Origin: an uncultured Clostridia bacterium
GTDB taxonomy: Bacteria; Bacillota; Clostridia; UMGS1883
NCBI GenBank assembly: GCA_947629615.1
Contig: CANRER010000063.1
Location: 1 to 7,963 of the forward strand
Direction of reading: 5' to 3'
Length of the DNA stretch: 7,963 nucleotides
Shown: one piece after another, positions 1 through 4,616 of the stretch
Layout: each line of letters opens with the position of its first letter
Position numbering within the stretch: position 1 is the stretch's first letter
The notes under the pieces: model-generated
Database searches by the model: none
What the model was told of the DNA's origin: nothing
The model's input: only the letters and a program-made list of their open reading frames with translations
Translations under genes and position numbers: made by a program

Positions 1-120
1 GCTGATAACAGGGTCCCGCAAAGACGGCGAAGCCTGCTCCGACGCCGTCCGTTCTGCGCAATTTTTTTGGACGGCCCCGTGCCCCCCGAGTTACAGAGCG
101 AGGTTTTTTACAGCCTCTTT
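1..120. other. Non-coding flank downstream of the lipoprotein gene
   Basis: I recognise no gene here. Two plus-strand frames stay open but read as low-information peptide with no family match that I can recall. Read on the minus strand, this is the 3' flank of the lipoprotein gene. A weak hairpin (GAGG/CCTC, loop rich in A) at about 102-117 could be a poor terminator. A 7-bp inverted repeat GCCGTCC (44-50) / GGACGGC (69-75) brackets a run of seven T. The stretch 52-79 resembles 1513-1536 (see findings). A partial gene running off the left edge cannot be excluded. Confidence 0.4.
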
Positions 121-693
121 CTACTTCTCTTCCTCAGCTGAGGGTTCACTTGCCGGTTCAGCTGCCTCGCCTGCGGCGTCCTCGGCCGGACTGCCGCCGG
201 CAAGCTGCTCCTCCATCTCCTCCTGAGTGACGGGATCGTCCTCAACCCTCACGCGGGATACCTCGGTGGCAAATTTTTCACCCTTGGGGCCGTCCTGCAC
301 GGTCATCAGCACCGCGTCGCCGGGCTTGACAAAGTCCACGCAGTTCAGACCGTTGCCGTCGAGAATGTAGGTGGTTATCTTATTGTAGGTGTTTACCGTA
401 ATGTCCTTAAGGCTTATGGCAAGCACCCAGCCGGCCACGCGGCCGCCGTCAAGATAGTCTCCCTTCATGAATATCTCGTGGTATTCTCCGAGCTCGTCCT
501 CGCTCGGCAGTTCGTCGCCTACGCTCGCCTCGGTGACGGGGCCGTGCTCCTCCACGCTGCCGTCCGGTATAAGCTCGGTATTTTCCTTGTTTTCGTATGC
601 CAGCTCGTTTTTCGGCAGCGCGGGCTTGTCCTCGCCGCAGCCGAAAAGAACAGCGGCAAGCAGCAGCGCAATTAAAAGCGAAAATTTTTTCAA
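121..693 (-). CDS. Small secreted lipoprotein of unknown function
   Basis: 190 aa from a TTG start. The N-terminus is a classic lipoprotein signal: MKKFS, a hydrophobic stretch at residues 5-17, then the lipobox L16-F17-G18-C19, so Cys19 should be lipidated and the protein anchored outside the membrane. After an acidic linker (about 20-75), residues about 84-152 alternate hydrophobic and polar positions with glycines (GGRVAGWVLAI, KPGDAVLMTV) and look like a compact beta-domain, perhaps OB-like. The last 35 residues are a low-complexity Glu/Ala/Pro tail. I do not recognise the family. The TTG at 693 is chosen because GGGAGG (701-706 on plus) sits 7 nt upstream and the signal peptide starts there. 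The longer ATG at 726 would lie upstream of the -10 box of the evident promoter, so it would not be transcribed. Monocistronic, and divergent from the next gene. Confidence 0.8.
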   Translation of the reverse strand: MKKFSLLIALLLAAVLFGCGEDKPALPKNELAYENKENTELIPDGSVEEHGPVTEASVGDELPSEDELGEYHEIFMKGDYLDGGRVAGWVLAISLKDITVNTYNKITTYILDGNGLNCVDFVKPGDAVLMTVQDGPKGEKFATEVSRVRVEDDPVTQEEMEEQLAGGSPAEDAAGEAAEPASEPSAEEEK

Positions 694-714
694 CTGAAAA
701 CCTCCCTTTTTTAT

Positions 715-743
715 ATCATACCACAATGAATAATTTTTTTCAA
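715..743 (-). promoter_or_regulatory. Sigma-A-type promoter of the lipoprotein gene
   Basis: On the minus strand: TTGAAA (738-743), a 17-bp spacer, then TATGAT (715-720). Five of six bases match in the -10 and four of six in the -35. It lies 22 bp upstream of the TTG start, leaving a short leader that carries the GGGAGG ribosome binding site. Its position rules out the upstream ATG at 726 as the start. Confidence 0.75.
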
Positions 744-801
744 CAGAAAAATACTATTCTTATAAAAAATGGCCAACAGCCACAAGAAAGGAAGAACAAG
801 C

Positions 802-1218
802 ATGGAAATGAAAGTATCGGCCTTATTTGATACCGACGCCGATCTCGACGCCGCGCGCGACGCGGCTTGCCGCGGAGGAGCCGAGGCCGAGAGCATAAGC
901 GTCTGCCGCGCGCGGGAGCAGGCCGGCTTTAACGGAAAAAACACTCTTATGTGGACGGCCGCCGGAGCAGCCGCCGGAACGGTGATAGGACTTGGCTCTC
1001 TCGCGCTGGAGAGCTTTGGCGTGGTTTCGACGGCAGGCCCCCTCGCCGGACTCATCAGCGGAGCCGTCATCGGCGCGGTTATTGGCGGCTTTGTTGACAG
1101 CGGCCGCACCGAACCGCCGGAAAAGTGGCTTTTCACCGTCAATACCGACGAGAACGGCGCGGGCTCGATAGTCCGTCAGCTACGCCGCTGCGGCGGGGAA
1201 AACGTGTCGGTGGACTGA
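802..1218 (+). CDS. Glycine-zipper membrane protein, function unknown
   Basis: 138 aa. A short N-terminal soluble part (residues 3-40, beginning KVSALFDTDADLDAA) is followed by two Ala/Gly-rich hydrophobic segments (about 50-68 and 79-99) with small residues at regular spacing (AGAAAGTVIGLG, SGAVIGAVIGG). The C-terminal soluble part (107-137) contains WLFTVNTDENGAGSIVRQLRR. Both ends resemble one strand-helix unit with a 'TD' turn, so the two halves may pack into one small alpha/beta domain with a membrane hairpin between them. This layout recalls DUF1269/YflT-like stress proteins, but that is a resemblance only. The start at 802 is preferred over the upstream in-frame ATG at 769 because AAGGA (788-792) lies 9 nt before it; ATG 808 is a second possibility. 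No good promoter is visible, though the AT-rich spacer 721-784 must contain it. Confidence 0.72.
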   Translation: MEMKVSALFDTDADLDAARDAACRGGAEAESISVCRAREQAGFNGKNTLMWTAAGAAAGTVIGLGSLALESFGVVSTAGPLAGLISGAVIGAVIGGFVDSGRTEPPEKWLFTVNTDENGAGSIVRQLRRCGGENVSVD

Positions 1219-1224
1219 GTTTCC

Positions 1225-1253
1225 GTGCGGCTCATAAATCAAAAGGGCCGCAC
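1225..1253. repeat. Hairpin just after the glycine-zipper gene
   Basis: GTGCGGC (1225-1231) and GCCGCAC (1247-1253) form a 7-bp stem, extendable by T-G and C-G pairs to 9 bp with an 11-nt A-rich loop. It begins 7 nt after the stop codon. No T-run follows on either strand, so it is a 3'-end structure or repeat fragment, not a standard intrinsic terminator. Confidence 0.5.
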
Positions 1254-1254
1254 A

Positions 1255-1320
1255 AAGCCTTGCCTTCTCCTTGGGGAGAAGGTTGCGCGAGAGCAGCGAG
1301 CGACGGATGAGGGGTCGGCG
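1255..1320. repeat. Candidate dispersed intergenic repeat with CCTTCTCC palindrome
   Basis: Centred on CCTTCTCC (1263-1270), loop TTGG, GGAGAAGG (1275-1282): an 8-bp perfect stem. It continues into a GC-rich arm through GCAGCGAGCGACGGATGAGG (1293-1312). Read on the minus strand, the translation gives peptides such as TPHPSLAALAQPSPQGEG, which I recall as a frequent spurious protein in gut Clostridia genomes, as expected of a multi-copy element. Only one copy lies in this window, so repeat status rests on recollection. No transposase is present. Confidence 0.5.
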
Positions 1321-1347
1321 TACGACGTATATACAATAATATCCCGC

Positions 1348-1368
1348 GGAGCGCCGAATCGGCGCTCC
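1348..1368. repeat. Nine-bp GC-rich hairpin
   Basis: GGAGCGCCG (1348-1356), loop AAT, CGGCGCTCC (1360-1368): a perfect 9-bp stem with a 3-nt loop. It sits directly downstream of the CCTTCTCC element and probably belongs to the same composite repeat. No T-tract follows (CTACGAGG), so it is unlikely to terminate transcription alone. Confidence 0.55.
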
Positions 1369-1410
1369 CTACGAGGCTATACCCCTCAGGACAAAGGTTC
1401 ATAAACATGC

Positions 1411-1437
1411 AGAAATCCGCTCTTTCGAGCGGATTTT
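1411..1437 (+). terminator. Terminator-like hairpin between convergent genes
   Basis: AAATCCGCTC (1413-1422), loop TTTC, GAGCGGATTT (1427-1436): a perfect 10-bp stem ending in a run of four T (1434-1437) on the plus strand. It lies about 195 nt after the glycine-zipper gene stop and about 105 nt after the symporter stop on the other strand, so it could serve either. The T-tract is short, hence moderate confidence. It is a near-copy of the stronger terminator at 6268-6299. Confidence 0.5.
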
Positions 1438-1541
1438 CCACATTAATTCATCAATTCATAATTTTTTATATAGAGCTTGACACTTATACAAATCCATTAA
1501 GCCCTTGAACGGTCTGCGCGTATTTTTTTACGGCCCCTTTG

Positions 1542-2981
1542 CTATTGCAGCAGCTTTCCTTCCTTACGCCGTTGAAGATAGCTCTTTATCTCCTGCATGA
1601 CCTGCCCGTGCAGCAAAATTACCGCGAACAGGTTGGGAATAGCCATAAGGCCGTTGAAGGTATCGGAAATATTCCACACCAAATCAAGCTGGCTGAGGCA
1701 GCCGACCATTATCATAAGAATGAAAATCACCTTATATACGGGCACTGCCTTTATTCCGAACACGTACTGAATACCGCGCTGACCGTAATACGACCAGCCG
1801 AGTATCGTGGAGAAGGCGAACAGCGCAAGGCTTATGCTGATGAATATCGCGCCAATCTGCCCGAAGGTCTGCGAAAAGGCGGCGGAGGTGAGCGGAGCGC
1901 CGGAAAGCGTGGCGCCGGTTTTATCGAGCAGCAGCTCGCCGGCCTTGTTGGCGGGAGCGCCCAGCTCGGGATTGTATACGGTTGTGAGAATGGAAAGGGC
2001 GGTGATGGTGCAGATAACTATGGTGTCGGCGAACACCTCGAATATGCCCCACATACCCTGAACCACGGGCTCCTTAACGTCGGAGGCGGAGTGAACCATT
2101 ACCGAAGAACCGAGGCCGGCCTCGTTGCTGAACACGCCGCGGGCTATGCCGAAGCGCATGGCCTGCGCCACGGTGAAGCCGAGGAAGCCGCCGCCGGCGG
2201 CCTTAAAGTTGAAGGCGCCGCGGAAAATCATCGCGAACGCGCCGGGAACGGCCTTGATGTTGACGAGAATTATCGCAATTCCGCCGACTATGTAGAAAAT
2301 AGCCATAAAGGGTACGATTTTTTCGGTAACTTGGGCTATTCTCTTAATGCCGCCGATGATAACGAGGGCGGCGAACACCATTATAACTATCGCCACGGCA
2401 AACTTGGGAACGCCGAAGGTGTCGTGAACGGTGGTGGCTATGGAGTTGCCCTGGCTCATGTTGCCGATACCGAACGAGGCGAGAATGCAGAAGCAGGAGA
2501 ATATCATCGCCAGCCACTTCATATTGAGGCCGCGGTCCATATAAATCATCGCGCCGCCTACCCAGTCGCCCTTTTCGTCCTTATAGCGGTACTTTATGCC
2601 CAGCACGTTCTCGGTGAAGTTAGTCATCATGCCGAGAAAGGCGCTCAGCCACATCCAGAATATGGCGCCGGGGCCGCCGCTGACGATGGCCGTGGCCACG
2701 CCGGCAATGTTGCCGGTGCCGACAGTTGCCGCGAGGGCCGTGGAAAGGGCCTGAAACTGGCTGATAGCCCTTTTATCGTCCGTTTTGCGGACGCTCTTTT
2801 TCTTGAATATGGCGAGAATGGTTTCGTCGAACCAAAGCTTGAACTTGGAAACCTGGAACACGCCGCTGCGCACGGTGCAAAGCAGCCCCACCAGCAGGAA
2901 CACCACCAGCATGACCGGCCCCCAGACGAAGTTGTTTATCGTAGTGTTGACCTTTTCAACAACCTCGACAAATTTGTCCAT
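1542..2981 (-). CDS. Sodium:alanine/glycine symporter, AGCS family
   Basis: 479 aa, normal length for the AGCS family (AlsT, AgcS, DagA). Members are inner-membrane secondary transporters taking up alanine and/or glycine with sodium. The family signature is clear at residues 102-117 (GGPGAIFWMWLSAFLG). The conserved GTGNIAGVATAI segment lies at 88-99 and FSNEAGLGSS at 284-293, both expected in the substrate/ion-binding core. About ten to eleven hydrophobic segments can be picked out, starting at about 22-36. The C-terminus is short and basic (YLQRRKEGK). The start is secure: GAGGAGG (2990-2996 on plus) lies 8 nt upstream of ATG 2981. It has its own promoter and lies 109 bp downstream of the HxlR gene on the same strand. 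Whether L-Ala, D-Ala or Gly is preferred cannot be read from sequence. A 490-aa open frame on the opposite strand is its shadow. Confidence 0.95.
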   Translation of the reverse strand: MDKFVEVVEKVNTTINNFVWGPVMLVVFLLVGLLCTVRSGVFQVSKFKLWFDETILAIFKKKSVRKTDDKRAISQFQALSTALAATVGTGNIAGVATAIVSGGPGAIFWMWLSAFLGMMTNFTENVLGIKYRYKDEKGDWVGGAMIYMDRGLNMKWLAMIFSCFCILASFGIGNMSQGNSIATTVHDTFGVPKFAVAIVIMVFAALVIIGGIKRIAQVTEKIVPFMAIFYIVGGIAIILVNIKAVPGAFAMIFRGAFNFKAAGGGFLGFTVAQAMRFGIARGVFSNEAGLGSSVMVHSASDVKEPVVQGMWGIFEVFADTIVICTITALSILTTVYNPELGAPANKAGELLLDKTGATLSGAPLTSAAFSQTFGQIGAIFISISLALFAFSTILGWSYYGQRGIQYVFGIKAVPVYKVIFILMIMVGCLSQLDLVWNISDTFNGLMAIPNLFAVILLHGQVMQEIKSYLQRRKEGKLLQ

Positions 2982-3020
2982 GTCGTTTTCCTCCTCTTTT
3001 TTGGGATTTAAGATTTAACA

Positions 3021-3049
3021 ATTATATCATAAGGCGGAAAAATTTTCAA
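3021..3049 (-). promoter_or_regulatory. Sigma-A-type promoter of the symporter gene
   Basis: On the minus strand: TTGAAA (3044-3049), a 17-bp spacer, then a consensus TATAAT (3021-3026), about 40 bp upstream of the start codon. The -10 is perfect and the spacing ideal. The symporter can therefore be expressed independently of the HxlR gene upstream. Confidence 0.82.
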
Positions 3050-3090
3050 CAGGATTTTGGCCTATTTATGATAAAAAATTTTCATTATTC

Positions 3091-3435
3091 TTATCCCTCG
3101 GCGTCCTCGCTTCCCTCGAGATGCTCCTTGCCCCAGCGGCAAAGCTCCATCATTATGGGCGAAAGGCTTTGCCCCATTTCGGTTAGGGAATACTCGGTGC
3201 GCGGCGGCACCACGGGGTACACCGTCCGCATAACAAGGCCGTCGCGCTCCAGCTCGCGGAGCTGCTGCGTCAGCATTTTGGCCGTGGCCTGCGGCACCAG
3301 CCGCTGAAGCTCGGAAAAGCGCAGCTTTCCGCCGATGAGATGCCAAAGGATTATGGCCTTGTACTTTCCGCCTATCATTCCGATGGTGTGTTCGATAGGG
3401 CAGTTATAGCCCTCGCATACGCAGCAGGTTTGCAT
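3091..3435 (-). CDS. HxlR-family winged-helix transcriptional regulator
   Basis: 114 aa, the usual size for an HxlR-type regulator (HxlR, YodB, HypR relatives). These bind DNA as dimers and often respond to electrophiles, disulfide stress or aldehydes through an N-terminal cysteine. The core is typical: CPIEHTIGMIGGKYKAIILW (12-31), then the helix-turn-helix with RFSELQRLVP and KMLTQQLRELERDGLV, then the wing (PPRTEYSLTEMG). Cys12 is the conserved position before Pro. Unusually, Cys4, Cys5 and Cys7 precede it, giving four cysteines in the first twelve residues, which could form a disulfide switch or a metal site. GGAGGG (3443-3448 on plus) is a strong ribosome binding site before ATG 3435. 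It lies upstream of the symporter gene and divergent from gpr. The target is not known; autoregulation is likely given the repeat in its promoter. Confidence 0.92.
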   Translation of the reverse strand: MQTCCVCEGYNCPIEHTIGMIGGKYKAIILWHLIGGKLRFSELQRLVPQATAKMLTQQLRELERDGLVMRTVYPVVPPRTEYSLTEMGQSLSPIMMELCRWGKEHLEGSEDAEG

Positions 3436-3453
3436 AATATGGCCCTCCGCTTC

Positions 3454-3477
3454 ATAGTATCTTTTTGGATAGTATAT
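3454..3477. promoter_or_regulatory. Candidate HxlR operator over the -10 of its own gene
   Basis: On the plus strand ATAGTATC (3454-3461) and GGATAGTAT (3467-3475) are separated by five T. The half-sites read TACTATCC and AGATACTA on the minus strand: an inverted repeat of TACTATC with one mismatch, and also a direct repeat of ATAGTAT spaced 15 bp. HxlR-type operators such as those of YodB and QorR, as I recall them, contain TACTAT/ATAGTA half-sites. A -10-like TATACT (3472-3477, minus) overlaps it, with no good -35. Binding by the encoded regulator is inferred. Confidence 0.55.
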
Positions 3478-3494
3478 TACAATAAAGTGCGTTC

Positions 3495-3523
3495 TTGATT
3501 TTTGGAAAACTCTATGCTATGAT
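3495..3523 (+). promoter_or_regulatory. Sigma-A-type promoter in front of gpr
   Basis: TTGATT (3495-3500), a 17-bp spacer, TATGAT (3518-3523), with an extended -10 TGC just before it (3515-3517). Transcription would start near 3530 and give a leader of about 80 nt. gpr is normally transcribed in the forespore by sigma-F/sigma-G; I found only a poor match to those consensus sequences (GGCATAAATA at 3558-3567, without a good -35). Confidence 0.6.
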
Positions 3524-3529
3524 TATATC

Positions 3530-3608
3530 ACGGCCCGGGAAATATTTCAAGGGCCAAGGCATAAATATTTTCCCTCTCGGAAAAATATTCTTGAAAGGGG
3601 AAATATTT
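3530..3608 (+). promoter_or_regulatory. Structured gpr leader with possible Shine-Dalgarno sequestration
   Basis: The leader has three interacting segments: GGGAAATATTT (3537-3547), AAATATTTTCCC (3563-3574) and GGGGAAATATTT (3597-3608). The middle segment can pair with the last over 12 bp (one G-U pair), burying the ribosome binding site AAAGGGG and ending at the base before ATG. It can instead pair with the first (11 bp, one bulge), leaving the site free. A third option is a local hairpin 3564-3573 / 3579-3589. The complementarity is seen directly; regulation is inferred. It matches no riboswitch class I know. Confidence 0.45.
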
Positions 3609-4535
3609 ATGATAAGAACCGATTTGGCCGTAGAGGCCAACGAAATGCACGGCGAGGGCGTTCCCGGCGTCGTCAGCAGAACCGAAAACCGCGGTGGAGC
3701 CGAGGTTACGACGGTGGAGATTACCACCCCCGAGGGGGCCGAAAGGCTGAAAAAGCCCATGGGCGTTTACGTAACCGTCGAGATTGAGGACGCCGAAAGT
3801 CCCGACGGCCGCCGCGCCGCCGCCGAGAGTCTGGCCGGCGAGCTGAAGCTGATGATGGAGGGCAAAAACGCCGAGCGCGTGCTTGTGGTGGGCCTCGGCA
3901 ACGACCATATAACCCCCGACAGCGTGGGCGTGGCCGCGGCGGAGCAGATTTTCGTCACAAGGCATTTGCGCGAGCTTATGCCTGAGGAGTTCGGCTCGGC
4001 CCGCGAGGTAAGCGCGATTGCGCCGGGCGTGCTGGGATTGACGGGCATTGAAACGGGCGAAACCGTGCGCGGCGTTATCGACAAAATTTCACCCACGCTC
4101 ATAATCGCCGTGGACGCGCTGGCGTCGCGCTCGATGAAGCGCATAGGCCGCACGCTTCAGCTCACCGACACGGGCATAAGCCCCGGCAGCGGGGTGGGCA
4201 ACAGCCGCAGGGAGCTTTCCGAAAAGACGCTCGGCGTGCCGGTCATCGCCGTGGGCGTGCCTATGGTGGCCGACGCCGCCACCGTGGCCGACGACGCCAT
4301 CGGTATGCTGCTATCGCGTATGCGCGAGGAGGCCGGCGAAAAGCTGCTCGATTTGCTGCGCTCGATGGAGGAAAACGACCGCTACGCCATGATATACGAG
4401 GCGCTCGAGCCGCGCTCGGCCAACATGATTGTCACCCCCAAGGACGTGGACGCCATCGCCGACCGCGTGGCCGAGGTGCTGCGCGAGGGGATAAACCTTG
4501 CTCTGCACGGCGATAAATACGAAATGTTTTACTGA
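3609..4535 (+). CDS. gpr: Spore germination protease GPR (peptidase family A25)
   Basis: 308 aa. GPR is the endopeptidase that degrades small acid-soluble spore proteins at germination; it is made as a zymogen in the forespore and activated by removing a short N-terminal propeptide. The N-terminus MIRTDLAVEA matches the family start IRTDLAVE. Further family motifs are VLVVGLGND (91-99), TPDSVG (102-107), IIAVDALASRS (165-175) and PGSGVGNSR (192-200), holding the conserved acidic residues of this unusual peptidase family. By analogy with Bacillus GPR (as I recall, cut after the Asp of RTD), the propeptide would be only about five residues. The start at 3609 is supported by AAAGGGG (3594-3600) 8 nt upstream. 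Longer in-frame starts at 3495 and 3519 fall within the promoter. In many Firmicutes gpr is followed by spoIIP; here it is followed by an iron-sulfur operon with its own promoter. Shows the host is from a spore-forming lineage. Confidence 0.95.
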   Translation: MIRTDLAVEANEMHGEGVPGVVSRTENRGGAEVTTVEITTPEGAERLKKPMGVYVTVEIEDAESPDGRRAAAESLAGELKLMMEGKNAERVLVVGLGNDHITPDSVGVAAAEQIFVTRHLRELMPEEFGSAREVSAIAPGVLGLTGIETGETVRGVIDKISPTLIIAVDALASRSMKRIGRTLQLTDTGISPGSGVGNSRRELSEKTLGVPVIAVGVPMVADAATVADDAIGMLLSRMREEAGEKLLDLLRSMEENDRYAMIYEALEPRSANMIVTPKDVDAIADRVAEVLREGINLALHGDKYEMFY

Positions 4536-4560
4536 TTTGCGCAAAAGTTCAAATTTGCTC

Positions 4561-4589
4561 TTGCATAAGGGGCGGATTTGTGCTATGAT
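4561..4589 (+). promoter_or_regulatory. Sigma-A-type promoter of the iron-sulfur operon
   Basis: TTGCAT (4561-4566), a 17-bp spacer, TATGAT (4584-4589), with an extended -10 TGC (4581-4583). The start point should lie near 4596, about 20 nt before the GTG start, leaving room only for the ribosome binding site. The core TGTGCTATGATATA is almost identical to TGTGGTATGATATA at the lipoprotein promoter. Two small palindromes, TTTGCGCAAA (4536-4545) and CAAATTTG (4550-4557), lie just upstream and could be regulator sites. Confidence 0.75.
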
Positions 4590-4616
4590 ATATGAATTGG
4601 AAAGAGGTGTTACAAA

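Larger units (their letters stand above)
1219..1541. other. Gene-free intergenic region between convergent genes, rich in palindromes
   Basis: This 323-bp stretch lies between two convergent genes. I see no credible gene in it. Its left two thirds hold four hairpins in tandem (1225-1253, 1263-1282, 1348-1368, 1413-1436). The right third (1437-1530) is AT-rich with no clear signal apart from a run of seven T at 1523-1529 just downstream of the symporter stop. Short open frames here translate the palindromes and have no ribosome binding site. Confidence 0.7.

Noticed and set aside
694..726. N-terminal extension of the lipoprotein from ATG 726
   Set aside because: The ATG lies upstream of the -10 box, within the promoter spacer, and would put 11 residues before a standard signal peptide; TTG 693 has GGGAGG at 7 nt.
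1255..1320. Insertion sequence or transposon end
   Set aside because: No transposase, no paired terminal inverted repeats and no target duplication visible; only a candidate non-autonomous repeat can be supported.
1225..1437. CRISPR array
   Set aside because: The hairpins differ in sequence and spacing; there are no regular repeats or spacers and no cas genes.
1232..1441. 69-aa minus-strand frame in the intergenic region
   Set aside because: It translates the palindromic repeat and terminator hairpin (PSPQGEG-type peptide) and has no credible start signal; treated as repeat, not gene.
1539..3011. 490-aa open frame on the plus strand
   Set aside because: It is antisense to the AGCS symporter, has no family resemblance, and its His/Gly/Ala-rich composition is typical of a frame opposite a GC-rich gene.
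3061..3090. Terminator after the HxlR gene
   Set aside because: The stretch has AAAATTTT and a T-run on the minus strand but no GC stem, so an intrinsic terminator is not supported; read-through into the symporter remains possible.
3495..3608. N-terminal extension of GPR from TTG 3495 or ATG 3519
   Set aside because: Both starts lie within the -35/-10 of the predicted promoter, and the family sequence begins at IRTDLAVE directly after ATG 3609, which has a good ribosome binding site.
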